Origin: Brachyhypopomus gauderio
Taxonomy: Eukaryota; Chordata; Actinopteri; Gymnotiformes; Hypopomidae
Assembly (NCBI RefSeq): GCF_052324685.1
Contig: NW_027507195.1
Span: 1-64,000 of the forward strand
Direction: 5' to 3'
DNA: 64,000 nucleotides
Shown: positions 9,871-20,620 of the stretch, piece by piece
How positions within the stretch are numbered: position 1 is the stretch's first letter
How the letters are laid out: every line of letters starts with the position of its first letter
Notes under the pieces: generated by a model
Databases searched by the model: none
The model's input: only the letters and a program-made list of their open reading frames with translations
What the model was told of the DNA's origin: nothing
Translations under genes and position numbers: made by a program

Positions 9871-10626
9871 CTTACACCGCGTAGAAGAAACACCGTCTCG
9901 GATTTGGGATTTCTCAACAAGCCACAGGTATGCCTTATTTGTTTGTGTAAGGAACCAATAAATTAATACTGTAGATATATTTTGCGATCATCAGAAAGGT
10001 AGTCAGCTAAAAAATACTCTGTAGTAGTCTCCTGCGGTGACTGTCATGAACGTAGCTCGTTAGCAAACTATCATATAACTTCTAACTAGCCTAAATTAAT
10101 TCTAATCTTGAAGAATAATTTAATTAATGTTTTTCTGTGTTAGCCATCTATCCTCTTTTTCGATTTTCAACGGACAATTGCAGAAATCGTGAGGTAATTT
10201 ACCGGTATATAAACGCGTTATTTATCGGTTTTTAAACGCCTTAGAAAATACGTGACCCTGCTTAACATGTTATTGTTTTGTTATTACTAAGTATCTACGT
10301 AGAAACGAACATTATAAAGTATATGGTTAAGTGAGTAATACGAATCCTTGGACTATTAAAAGGGTTAAAAACACATTAGTAACTAGTGAGTTGGTACCAA
10401 CTGCTCACATGCATTCTTAGTTGCCATGGATTGACTTATTTGTTAATTTATGTTTGTTTTAATTATAAAGTATATGTGTTTGTGGATTTCATAAGGTAAC
10501 TTTAATTAAACCTGCAATCTGCAAATACAGAATAATGTATTACTAGGGTTGACTGTTTATGATGAGTTTTAGTAACTATATTTATTTGCTCCCTATATTT
10601 AAAAAGTATTTCTGCTACATTTTCAG

Positions 10627-11977
10627 GCACGTTCCATGACTCGGTCCAGCCTTCACCAGTGACCTCGGCCCAGCCTCCACCAGTGACCTCGGTCCAGCCT
10701 TCACCAGTGACCTCGGCCCAGCCTCCACCAGTGACCTCGGCCCAGCCTCCACCAGTGACCTCGGCCCAGCCTCCACCAGTGACCTCGGCCCAGCCTCCAC
10801 CAGTGACCTCGGTCCAGCCTCCACCAGTGCCTATTCAGTCTCCATCAGAGCCTTCAGCTCAACAAATGGTAAGTGATAGTACCTTACTTTCATTGTTAAA
10901 CATGCTCATTGTTAAATTCTCCAATAAACAGCACACAAATAAGAATGCTACACACAAATGTTTTATTTTCTCATGCTTTATTGTAATTAAAACTTTATTG
11001 TATATAGAAAATGCACATTTATACAGACATTATAACATTTCATATTATTATTATTTTTATTTCTAGGCTGTGGATGTCCATAACATTCCTGGAATGGAAA
11101 GGGTGGATGAATTAGCAGAGTATCTGGTTGAGCTTCGCACTCAAACACGCCTCACCCTGACAAACCAGCAGACCACCACGATTGTTAGTTTGTGGCAAAA
11201 CCTAAACCAGTTTGATAAAAACAGACTGGTGTATGCAGCTCGGCATCAGGATAGGCTGCTGACTGCCCGCTTTAGATCCCCCAAAAAGAAGGCAGTTTTC
11301 ACCCCTGGTGTTGAGAGCACAAAAAGGTGTGTTCTGGGATCAAGTGGCTCCCCTGCTCAGTGGCCTGACTGCTGTCGGCTCATTAAAACCATCTTTGTAA
11401 GACTGGCCAACATCCACAGAAGCCCCACAACTCAGGTCAAGTAAGTCTGTCAAGGTGGGCACTGATGTTGGAGGACTACAGGAACATTAGGCAGCTTGTT
11501 TTAAACAATGGGACAGTGATGGAGCAGGCCATCCTTCAGCTGGTAGAGGTGCCACCAAACACAGCAGGTCAGGCAAAAACTAAGTTTAGAAAAATTCTGC
11601 CCAGTGCCACACCACCATTAGCCCCTAGTCAACGACATCAGGACACTTCCATTCAGCCTCCTGTTGCTTCCATGGAGTCTGGTTCACAGGCCTCTTTGAG
11701 AATGATACAGCCAAGACCTTCACCTGTACTGATGATGTTACCCGCAGGACCAGCTATGTCTGTCATGCCTCAGGTGTTGTTGCCCAGTTCTGTCCCTCAG
11801 CCTGCTACCCCCACTGAGCGACATTACAAGCAGACAGTCCCATATAATACCTGTAGGAAGTGTGGACAGTCACGCAAAACAGCAACTGGCCATAGCCAGT
11901 ACAAGGGGAAGATCTTCTGTCCTATGACAGAGACTAATACCAAGGAACAGTGGCTGGAAAAGATGAGAAAACTGTGA
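10627..11977 (+). pseudogene. proline-rich / CxxC-H-C protein gene, copy 2
   Basis: Exon 2 (10627-10868) follows the acceptor TTTTCAG. Intron 2 (10869-11066) has the donor ATG/GTAAGT and acceptor TTTCTAG, phase 0 on both sides, and joins the QQM codons to AVDVHN. Here the start codon ATG seen in copies 3 and 4 reads ACG (10629), so the protein has no obvious start. Exon 2 has one more proline-rich octapeptide than copies 3 and 4. Exon 3 hits TAA at 11442-11444, and the rest (to 11977) continues in another frame. Probably non-functional. Confidence 0.65.
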
Positions 11978-12274
11978 TTAATGTGTATACTTTATTTTCA
12001 TACATTACTATTGTATTTTTATAATACTAAAATATAATTATTATTATCTTTAATGGTTTAAAATGTTTTGCTGTAGTTTATTGGAATTTTTTATAGTTCA
12101 GCTGCTGTGGCATTAATATGTGTATATATGTATTAGTGTAGATTTAATATTTTATTTTTATGTAAATTGTAGTATAATTTTGTTAATTGTATTAGAATAT
12201 CATTTTGTTAATTTTATTCATGTTTATTATATATATATATATATACATAAAGTGTATAAAGTATATAAAGTGTG

Positions 12275-12280
12275 AATAAA
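12275..12280 (+). terminator. polyadenylation signal AATAAA, copy 2
   Basis: 298 bases after the stop codon. The 3' untranslated stretch 11978-12280 is AT-rich with a (TA)n run near 12227-12245 and no open frame of note. Confidence 0.5.
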
Positions 12281-12528
12281 TATATAAAGTGTGAATACAA
12301 ATACAGAGTGTGAATTTATTAAATCAAGCAATAAGCCTAATATGATGAAACAACTCATATGTATGTGTATGAAATGCACATATATATTACAATATATAAA
12401 TTGTGACACGGGTGCCCCGTAATTGTAGGCACTGCTGACAGCCATAAAATAAAATTTTGCAAAATATTTCTTAGAATATTATCACACAAAATATCCACGG
12501 CAAGATTCTCAGTTACAAATATTTATAT

Positions 12529-12560
12529 CCAGGCTGGATTCGAACCTGCGACCTCCCGAT
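12529..12560 (-). pseudogene. tRNA T-arm relic in the cassette tail, copy 2
   Basis: On the - strand it contains a perfect B box GGTTCGAATCC with flanking GCAGG/CCAGC that can form a T stem with one A-A mismatch. The T loop and variable region match neither Phe nor Ala. The 5' half of a tRNA is absent; a pyrimidine tract (12567-12620 on the + strand) takes its place. It may be a decayed tRNA gene or the head of a tRNA-derived SINE. Confidence 0.5.
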
Positions 12561-12641
12561 CTTTTCTCAATTTTTTTTTCCTTTTTCTTCCTTTTTCTTC
12601 CCCTTCTTCCCCCCCTCATACAGACGATTGTTCCCCAGCTT

Positions 12642-12707
12642 TAGCTCAGTTGGGAGAGCGTTAGACTGAAGATCTAAAGGTCCCTGGTTCGATCCCGGGT
12701 TTCGGCA
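12642..12707 (+). pseudogene. tRNA-Phe remnant lacking nucleotides 1-7
   Basis: Nucleotides 8-73 of canonical Phe, starting TAGCTCAG directly at the cassette end. The promoter boxes survive but the acceptor stem cannot pair. Confidence 0.85.
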
Positions 12708-13175
12708 TGAACTCGACCTAGCTAGGCGGAAAGCCTCAGCTTTTGAATTACCTGTGCATTCTGTTGAAAAATTATAAACAGACATAAACTGTTTGATGTT
12801 TTGTTGTGAGATTTCACAGTGGGATTGTCAGAACTCGAGACTCTAGATGTTCAATTCATCTGCTGATAAAGCATTTGGAGAAGGAAATGTGTAGGTGTCA
12901 ACTTGCATGTACGCGTTGTCCAAAAGCATAGGTGTACCACTTCACGACATGCTTAAGTTTTGACTGAATTGGACTTTCCTCTGCTTCCTTCGGCTTATGG
13001 ACAGTCTTTGTCCAAAAGTAAAAAGAGATGTGGCAAAGATGTCAACTGTTTGTTGGAGGAATCCAAAGTGACCATGTTCTAAGAGACCTTTGAAGGTCAT
13101 GAAATGATTCCCTTAAGACTAGAGCTGGCTGCTTCATGCTTATCGTAAGCAAGCAAGGAGTCAGTAAGAGAGCTA

Positions 13176-13248
13176 TGGAGAATGTGGGCATTGATCCCAC
13201 TACCTCTCGCATGCAAAGCAAGCGCTCTACCACTTGAGCTAATCCCCC
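13176..13248 (-). tRNA. tRNA-Ala-TGC: tRNA-Ala (UGC), A57 plus U29 variant
   Basis: G57A (purine kept) and C29U (wobble); likely tolerated. The same pair of changes occurs at 15843, 19732, 22399, 36956 and 52181. Confidence 0.82.
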
Positions 13249-13523
13249 TCTCAAGAGTTTATCCTTTTGATTGGAGTATTAAGGAAAGCTTACGGATCAG
13301 CTCAGCCCGACTAGGAAATAATACCGAATCCAGCATTGACCCACAAGGTTTTCTCATGTTGGCATCATGATAAACATTGCCAAATTAGGTCTTGCCGTAC
13401 CTGTCCGTGAATTTCACTGTGCCGAAACCGTTACGCTGTGAAAGCATGTTGCAAGAACCTAAGGAAAGGTAACAGTCGTTGAAAAAGTTTCGTTTGCATC
13501 TCGACGTGGTTTATCTGCAGCTT

Positions 13524-13596
13524 GCCGAAATAGCTCAGTTGGGAGAGCGTTAGACTGAAGATCTAAAGGTCCCTGGTTCGATCCCGGGTTTTGGCA
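13524..13596 (+). tRNA. tRNA-Phe-GAA: tRNA-Phe (GAA), G4-U69 variant
   Basis: C69U only. T4 stop at 13630-13633. Confidence 0.88.
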
Positions 13597-14064
13597 TGAA
13601 CTCGACCTAGCTAGGCGGTAAGCCTCAGCTTTTGAATGACCTGTGCATTCTGTTGAAAAATTATAAACAGACATAAACTGTTTGATGTTTTGTTGTGAGA
13701 TTTCACAGTGGGATTGTCAGAACTCGAGACTCTAGATGTTCAATTCATCTGCTGATAAAGCATTTGGAGAAGGAAATGTGTAGGTGTCAACTTGCATGTA
13801 CGCGTTGTCCAAAAGCATAGGTGTACCACTTCACGACATGCTTAAGTTTTGACTGAATTGGACTTTCCTCTGCTTCCTTTGGCTTATGGACAGTCTTTGT
13901 CCAAAAGTAAAAAGAGATGTGGCAAAGATGTCAACTGTTTGCTGGAGGAATCCAAAGTGACCATGTTCTAAGAGACCTTTGAAGGTCATGAAATGATTCC
14001 CTTAAGACTAGAGCTGGCTGCTTCATGCTTATCGTAAGCAAGCAAGGAGTCAGTAAGAGAGCTT

Positions 14065-14137
14065 TGGAGAATGTGGGCATCGATCCCACTACCTCTCGCA
14101 TGCAAAGCAAGCGCTCTACCACTTGAGCTAATGCCCC
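14065..14137 (-). tRNA. tRNA-Ala-TGC: tRNA-Ala (UGC), C5 plus U29 variant
   Basis: Same two changes as 3030. Confidence 0.75.
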
Positions 14138-14412
14138 TCTCAAGAGTTTATCCTTTTGATTGGAGTATTAAGAAAAGCTTACGGATCAGCTCAGCCCGAC
14201 TAGGAAATAATACCGAATCCAGCATTGACCCACAAGGTTTTCTCATGTTGGCATCATGATAAACATTGCCAAATTAGGTCTTGCTGTACCTGTCCGTGAA
14301 TTTCACTGTGCCAAAACCGTTACGCTGTGAAAGCATGTTGCAAGAACCTAAGGAAAGGTAACAGTCGTTGATAAAGTTTCGTTTGCATCTCGACGTGGTT
14401 TATCTGCAGCTT

Positions 14413-14485
14413 GCCGGAATAGCTCAGTTGGGAGAGCGTTAGACTGAAGGTCTAAAGGTCCCTGGTTTGATCCCGGGTTTCCGCA
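14413..14485 (+). tRNA. tRNA-Phe-GAA: tRNA-Phe (GAA), class B, probably inactive
   Basis: Class B. T4 stop at 14519-14522. Confidence 0.6.
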
Positions 14486-14953
14486 TGAATTCGACCTAGC
14501 TAGGTGGAAAGCCTCAGCTTTTGAATGACCTTTGCATTCTGTTGAAAAATTATAAACAGACATAAACTGTTTGATGTTTTGTTGTGAGATTTCACAGTGG
14601 GATTGTCAGAACTCGAGACTCTAGATGTTCAATTCATCTGCTGATAAAGCATTTGGAGAAGGAAATGTGTAGGTGTCAACTTGCATGTACGCGTTGTCCA
14701 AAAGCATAGGTGTACCACTTCACGACATGCTTAAGTTTTGACTGAATTGGACTTTCCTCTGCTTCCTTCGGCTTATGGACAGCCTTTGTCCAAAAGTAAA
14801 AAGAGATGTGGCAAAGATGTTAACTGTTTGCTGGAGGAATCCAAAGTGACCATGTTCTAAGAGACCTTTGAAGGTCATGAAATGATTCCCTTAAGACTAG
14901 AGCTGGCTGCTTCATGCTTATCGTAAGCAAGCAAGGAGTCAGTAAGAGAGCTT

Positions 14954-15026
14954 TGGAGAATGTGGGCATCGATCCCACTACCTCTCGCATGCAAAGCGAG
15001 CGCTCTACCACTTGAGCTAATCCCCC
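14954..15026 (-). tRNA. tRNA-Ala-TGC: tRNA-Ala (UGC), canonical
   Basis: Canonical throughout. Confidence 0.94.
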
Positions 15027-15301
15027 TCTCAAGAGTTTATTCTTTTGATTGGAGTTTTAAGGAAAGCTTACGGATCAGCTCAGCCCGACTAGGAAATAAT
15101 ACCGAATCCAGCATTGACCCACAAGGTTTTCTCATGTTGGCATCATGATAAACATTGCCAAATTAGGTCTTGCTGTACCTGTCCGTGAATTTCACTGTGC
15201 CAAAACCGTTACGCTGTGAAAGCATGTTGCAAGAACCTAAGGAAAGGTAACAGTCGTTGATAAAGTTTCGTTTGCATCTCGACGTGGTTTATCTGCAGCT
15301 T

Positions 15302-15374
15302 GCCGAAATAGCTCAGTTGGGAGAGCGTTAGACTGAAGATCTAAAGGTCCCTGGTTCGTTCCCGGGTTTCGGCA
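15302..15374 (+). tRNA. tRNA-Phe-GAA: tRNA-Phe (GAA), U58 variant, probably inactive
   Basis: A58T changes the near-universal A58, which pairs with T54 in the T loop, is the m1A58 site and belongs to the B box. Both transcription and stability should fall. T4 stop at 15408-15411. The same change is at 21858, one higher-order period away. Confidence 0.6.
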
Positions 15375-15842
15375 TGAACTCGACCTAGCTAGGCGGAAAG
15401 CCTCAGCTTTTGAATTACCTGTGCATTCTGTTGAAAAATTATAAACAGACATAAACTGTTTGATGTTTTGTTGTGAGATTTCACAGTGGGATTGTCAGAA
15501 CTCGAGACTCTAGATGTTCAATTCATCTGCTGATAAAGCATTTGGAGAAGGAAATGTGTAGGTGTCAACTTGCATGTACGCGTTGTCCAAAAGCATAGGT
15601 GTACCACTTCACGACATGCTTAAGTTTTGACTGAATTGGACTTTCCTCTGCTTCCTTCGGCTTATGGACAGTCTTTGTCCAAAAGTAAAAAGAGATGTGG
15701 CAAAGATGTCAACTGTTTGTTGGAGGAATCCAAAGTGACCATGTTCTAAGAGACCTTTGAAGGTCATGAAATGATTCCCTTAAGACTAGAGCTGGCTGCT
15801 TCATGCTTATCGTAAGCAAGCAAGGAGTCAGTAAGAGAGCTA

Positions 15843-15915
15843 TGGAGAATGTGGGCATTGATCCCACTACCTCTCGCATGCAAAGCAAGCGCTCTACCAC
15901 TTGAGCTAATCCCCC
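15843..15915 (-). tRNA. tRNA-Ala-TGC: tRNA-Ala (UGC), A57 plus U29 variant
   Basis: As 13176. It is the last Ala gene before cassette copy 3. Confidence 0.82.
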
Positions 15916-16190
15916 TCTCAAGAGTTTATCCTTTTGATTGGAGTATTAAGGAAAGCTTACGGATCAGCTCAGCCCGACTAGGAAATAATACCGAATCCAG
16001 CATTGACCCACAAGGTTTTCTCATGTTGGCATCATGATAAACATTGCCAAATTAGGTCTTGCCGTACCTGTCCGTGAATTTCACTGTGCCGAAACCGTTA
16101 CGCTGTGAAAGCATGTTGCAAGAACCTAAGGAAAGGTAACAGTCGTTGAAAAAGTTTCGTTTGCATCTCGACGTGGTTTATCTGCAGCTT

Positions 16191-16203
16191 GCCGAAATGG
16201 CGG
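16191..16203 (+). other. tRNA-Phe 5' stub and left junction of cassette copy 3
   Basis: GCCGAAA then TGGCGG. The right junction of this copy also reads TGGCGG (19198-19203), so the cassette is flanked by a 6-bp direct repeat. Confidence 0.65.
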
Positions 16204-16234
16204 TACCTGCAAGCCACCCGTCTGTAAAATACAT

Positions 16235-16414
16235 CCAATGCCTGAGCCCCATTCCATTTTTGCTCGGCCAATGGCGCGCGAACCATTCCATTTTCTTCGT
16301 TTTCCTCGGCCTATCCCTGGCCACCATTCCATTTTTCCTCGACCAATGCCTGGCCACCATTCCATTTTTCCTCTGGCCAATGCCTGACCATCATTCCATT
16401 TTTCCTCGGCCAAT
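16235..16414 (+). promoter_or_regulatory. tandem CCAAT-box array, copy 3
   Basis: Five CCAAT boxes at 16235, 16268, 16343, 16377 and 16410, same layout as copy 2. Confidence 0.6.
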
Positions 16415-16452
16415 GACACGACGAAGGTGAACTTGCCCCGGTCACGTCATAG

Positions 16453-16460
16453 TTTATAAA
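16453..16460 (+). promoter_or_regulatory. TATA box, copy 3
   Basis: TTTATAAA. The predicted non-coding exon 1 is about 16483-16517, and intron 1 is 16518-17216 (699 bp). Confidence 0.5.
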
Positions 16461-17218
16461 CTTACACCGCGTAGAAGAAACACCGTCTCGGATTTGGGAT
16501 TTCTCAACAAGCCACAGGTATGCCTTATTTGTTTGTGTAAGGAACCAATAAATTAATACTGTAGATATATTTTGCGATCATCAGAAAGGTAGTCAGCTAA
16601 AAAATACTCTGTAGTAGTCTCCTGCGGTGACTGTCATGAACGTAGCTCGTTAGCAAACTATCATATAACTTCTAACTAGCCTAAATTAATTCTAATCTTG
16701 AAGAATAATTTAATTAATGTTTTTCTGTGTTAGCCATCTATCCTCTTTTTCGATTTTCAACGGACAATTGCAGAAATCGTGAGGTAATTTACCGGTATAT
16801 AAACGCGTTATTTATCGGTTTTTAAACGCCTTAGAAAATACGTGACCCTGCTTAACATGTTATTGTTTTGTTATTACTAAGTATCTACGTAGAAACGAAC
16901 ATTATAAAGTATATGGTTAAGTGAGTAATACGAATCCTTGGACTATTAAAAGGGTTAAAAACACATTAGTAACTAGTGAGTTGGTACCAACTGCTCACAT
17001 GCATTCTTAGTTGCCATGGATTGACTTATTTGTTAATTTATGTTTGTTTTAATTATAAAGTATATGTGTTTGTGGATTTCATAAGGTAACTTTAATTAAA
17101 CCTGCAATCTGCAAATACAGAATAATGTATTACTAGGGTTGACTGTTTATGATGAGTTTTAGTAACTATATTTATTTGCTCCCTATATTTAAAAAGTATT
17201 TCTGCTACATTTTCAGGC

Positions 17219-18543
17219 ATGTTCCATGACTCGGTCCAGCCTTCACCAGTGACCTCGGCCCAGCCTCCACCAGTGACCTCGGTCCAGCCTTCACCAGTGA
17301 CCTCGGCCCAGCCTCCACCAGTGACCTCGGCCCAGCCTCCACCAGTGACCTCGGCCCAGCCTCCACCAGTGACCTCGGTCCAGCCTCCACCAGTGCCTAT
17401 TCAGTCTCCATCAGAGCCTTCAGCTCAACAAATGGTAAGTGATAGTACCTTACTTTCATTGTTAAACATGCTCATTGTTAAATTCTCCAATAAACAGCAC
17501 ACAAATAAGAATGCTACACACAAATGTTTTATTTTCTCATGCTTTATTGTAATTAAAACTTTATTGTATATAGAAAATGCACATTTATACAGACATTATA
17601 ACATTTCATATTATTATTATTTTTATTTCTAGGCTGTGGATGTCCATAAAATTCCTGGAATGGAAAGGGTGGATGAATTAGCAGAGTATCTGGTTGAGCT
17701 TCGCACTCAAACACGCCTCACCCTGACAAACCAGCAGACCACCACGATTGTTAGTTTGTGGCAAAACCTAAACCAGTTTGATAAAAACAGACTGGTGTAT
17801 GCAGCTCGGCATCAGGATAGGCTGCTGACTGCCCGCTTTAGATCCCCCAAAAAGAAGGCAGTTTTCACCCCTGGTGTTGAGAGCACAAAAAGGTGTGTTC
17901 TGGGATCAAGTGGCTCCCCTGCTCAGTGGCCTGACTGCTGTCGGCTCATTAAAACCATCTTTGTAAGACTGGCCAACATCCACAGAAGCCCCACAACTCA
18001 GGTCAAGTAAGTCTGTCAAGGTGGGCACTGATGTTGGAGGACTACAGGAACATTAGGCAGCTTGTTTTAAACAATGGGACAGTGATGGAGCAGGCCATCC
18101 TTCAGCTGGTAGAGGTGCCACCAAACACAGCAGGTCAGGCAAAAACTAAGTTTAGAAAAATTCTGCCCAGTGCCACACCACCATTAGCCCCTAGTCAACG
18201 ACATCAGGACACTTCCATTCAGCCTCCTGTTGCTTCCATGGAGTCTGGTTCACAGGCCTCTTTGAGAATGATACAGCCAAGACCTTCACCTGTACTGATG
18301 ATGTTACCCGCAGGACCAGCTATGTCTGTCATGCCTCAGGTGTTGTTGCCCAGTTCTGTCCCTCAGCCTGCTACCCCCACTGAGCGACATTACAAGCAGA
18401 CAGTCCCATATAATACCTGTAGGAAGTGTGGACAGTCACGCAAAACAGCAACTGGCCATAGCCAGTACAAGGGGAAGATCTTCTGTCCTATGACAGAGAC
18501 TAATACCAAGGAACAGTGGCTGGAAAAGATGAGAAAACTGTGA
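17219..18543 (+). pseudogene. proline-rich / CxxC-H-C protein gene, copy 3 (reference copy)
   Basis: I do not recognise the family with certainty; it resembles uncharacterised fish proteins. Exon 2 starts two bases after the acceptor CAG with ATG (17219). It encodes MFHDS, then octapeptides of the form VTSAQPPP or VTSVQPSP, then a Q/P/S-rich stretch, ending at 17434. Intron 2 is 17435-17632 (GT-AG, phase 0). Exon 3 encodes a region rich in L, Q and R with WQNLNQFDKNR. Its frame ends at TAA 18008-18010, giving 197 residues. The downstream frame (to 18543) encodes a P/S/T-rich linker and a C-terminal C-x2-C-x9-H-x8-C motif followed by EQWLEKMRKL. That second frame is open upstream of its first ATG, so one lost or gained base near 18001-18010 explains the break. 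Confidence 0.65.
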
Positions 18544-18840
18544 TTAATGTGTATACTTTATTTTCATACATTACTATTGTATTTTTATAATACTAAAATA
18601 TAATTATTATTATCTTTAATGGTTTAAAATGTTTTGCTGTAGTTTATTGGAATTTTTTATAGTTCAGCTGCTGTGGCATTAATATGTGTATATATGTATT
18701 AGTGTAGATTTAATATTTTATTTTTATGTAAATTGTAGTATAATTTTGTTAATTGTATTAGAATATCATTTTGTTAATTTTATTCATGTTTATTATATAT
18801 ATATATATATACATAAAGTGTATAAAGTATATAAAGTGTG

Positions 18841-18846
18841 AATAAA
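18841..18846 (+). terminator. polyadenylation signal AATAAA, copy 3
   Basis: 298 bases after the stop codon, same position as in copy 2. Confidence 0.5.
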
Positions 18847-19094
18847 TATATAAAGTGTGAATACAAATACAGAGTGTGAATTTATTAAATCAAGCAATAA
18901 GCCTAATATGATGAAACAACTCATATGTATGTGTATGAAATGCACATATATATTACAATATATAAATTGTGACACGGGTGCCCCGTAATTGTAGGCACTG
19001 CTGACAGCCATAAAATAAAATTTTGCAAAATATTTCTTAGAATATTATCACACAAAATATCCACGGCAAGATTCTCAGTTACAAATATTTATAT

Positions 19095-19126
19095 CCAGGC
19101 TGGATTCGAACCTGCGACCTCCCGAT
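19095..19126 (-). pseudogene. tRNA T-arm relic in the cassette tail, copy 3
   Basis: Identical to the copy 2 relic. The adjoining pyrimidine tract is 10 bp shorter. Confidence 0.5.
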
Positions 19127-19197
19127 CTTTTCTCAATTTTTTTTTCCTTTTTCTTCCCCTTCTTCCCCCCCTCATACAGACGATTGTTCCCCAGCTT

Positions 19198-19263
19198 TGG
19201 CGGAGTTGGGAGAGCGTTAGACTGAAGATCTAAAGGTCCCTGGTTCGATCCCGGGTTTCGGCA
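19198..19263 (+). pseudogene. tRNA-Phe remnant lacking nucleotides 1-7, altered A box
   Basis: Starts TGGCGGAG where copy 2 has TAGCTCAG, so the A box is also damaged; the rest is canonical. Confidence 0.85.
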
Positions 19264-19731
19264 TGAACTCGACCTAGCTAGGCGGTAAGCCTCAGCTTTT
19301 GAATGACCTGTGCATTCTGTTGAAAAATTATAAACAGACATAAACTGTTTGATGTTTTGTTGTGAGATTTCACAGTGGGATTGTCAGAACTCGAGACTCT
19401 AGATGTTCAATTCATCTGCTGATAAAGCATTTGGAGAAGGAAATGTGTAGGTGTCAACTTGCATGTACGCGTTGTCCAAAAGCATAGGTGTACCACTTCA
19501 CGACATGCTTAAGTTTTGACTGAATTGGACTTTCCTCTGCTTCCTTTGGCTTATGGACAGTCTTTGTCCAAAAGTAAAAAGAGATGTGGCAAAGATGTCA
19601 ACTGTTTGCTGGAGGAATCCAAAGTGACCATGTTCTAAGAGACCTTTGAAGGTCATGAAATGATTCCCTTAAGACTAGAGCTGGCTGCTTCATGCTTATC
19701 GTAAGCAAGCAAGGAGTCAGTAAGAGAGCTA

Positions 19732-19804
19732 TGGAGAATGTGGGCATTGATCCCACTACCTCTCGCATGCAAAGCAAGCGCTCTACCACTTGAGCTAATC
19801 CCCC
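19732..19804 (-). tRNA. tRNA-Ala-TGC: tRNA-Ala (UGC), A57 plus U29 variant
   Basis: As 13176. Confidence 0.82.
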
Positions 19805-20079
19805 TCTCAAGAGTTTATCCTTTTGATTGGAGTATTAAGGAAAGCTTACGGATCAGCTCAGCCCGACTAGGAAATAATACCGAATCCAGCATTGACCCAC
19901 AAGGTTTTCTCATGTTGGCATCATGATAAACATTGCCAAATTAGGTCTTGCCGTACCTGTCCGTGAATTTCACTGTGCCGAAACCGTTACGCTGTGAAAG
20001 CATGTTGCAAGAACCTAAGGAAAGGTAACAGTCGTTGAAAAAGTTTCGTTTGCATCTCGACGTGGTTTATCTGCAGCTT

Positions 20080-20152
20080 GCCGAAATAGCTCAGTTGGGA
20101 GAGCGTTAGACTGAAGATCTAAAGGTCCCTGGTTCGATCCCGGGTTTTGGCA
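20080..20152 (+). tRNA. tRNA-Phe-GAA: tRNA-Phe (GAA), G4-U69 variant
   Basis: C69U only. T4 stop at 20186-20189. Confidence 0.88.
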
Positions 20153-20620
20153 TGAACTCGACCTAGCTAGGCGGTAAGCCTCAGCTTTTGAATGACCTGT
20201 GCATTCTGTTGAAAAATTATAAACAGACATAAACTGTTTGATGTTTTGTTGTGAGATTTCACAGTGGGATTGTCAGAACTCGAGACTCTAGATGTTCAAT
20301 TCATCTGCTGATAAAGCATTTGGAGAAGGAAATGTGTAGGTGTCAACTTGCATGTACGCGTTGTCCAAAAGCATAGGTGTACCACTTCACGACATGCTTA
20401 AGTTTTGACTGAATTGGACTTTCCTCTGCTTCCTTTGGCTTATGGACAGTCTTTGTCCAAAAGTAAAAAGAGATGTGGCAAAGATGTCAACTGTTTGCTG
20501 GAGGAATCCAAAGTGACCATGTTCTAAGAGACCTTTGAAGGTCATGAAATGATTCCCTTAAGACTAGAGCTGGCTGCTTCATGCTTATCGTAAGCAAGCA
20601 AGGAGTCAGTAAGAGAGCTT

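Larger units (their letters stand above)
9614..12641 (+). mobile_element. 3.0-kb gene cassette, copy 2
   Basis: A 3,028-bp block unrelated to the 889-bp unit, inserted inside a Phe gene after nucleotide 7. It carries one three-exon gene with its own promoter and polyadenylation signal. It is 34 bp longer than copies 3 and 4: one extra 24-bp repeat in exon 2 and one extra 10-bp pyrimidine repeat in the tail. I see no convincing terminal inverted repeats and no transposase, integrase or reverse transcriptase, so its mobility is uncertain. It may be a captured gene spread by array amplification. Confidence 0.7.
12642..16197. repeat. Phe/Ala tRNA macrosatellite, segment 2 (four units)
   Basis: 3,556 bp, exactly four times 889, between cassette copies 2 and 3. 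Order of Phe copies: remnant, G4-U69, class B, U58. Confidence 0.95.
16204..19197 (+). mobile_element. 3.0-kb gene cassette, copy 3
   Basis: 2,994 bp between two TGGCGG hexamers. Nearly identical to copy 4, including both junctions, so the two arose by recent duplication of the whole 6,556-bp block rather than by separate insertions. Confidence 0.72.

Noticed and set aside
10615-10824. Antisense frame of EAGPRSLV repeats opposite exon 2
   Set aside because: It is the reverse complement of the 24-bp exon 2 repeat, which stays open in several frames because its length is a multiple of three. The sense frame has matching splice sites and phase; the antisense has none.
11430-11450. Programmed -1 ribosomal frameshift joining the two exon 3 frames
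   Set aside because: The shift needed is -1, but there is no slippery XXXYYYZ heptamer before the stop and no clear downstream stem or pseudoknot.
9629-12625. CGTCTGTA near the left end and its reverse complement near the right end of the cassette as terminal inverted repeats
   Set aside because: Only eight bases, not at the termini, with no matching flank; easily a coincidence.
9614-12641. Cassette as a retrovirus-like or LTR element
   Set aside because: No long terminal repeats, primer-binding site, polypurine tract or gag/pol motifs. The introns and own promoter fit a captured cellular or transposon-associated gene better.
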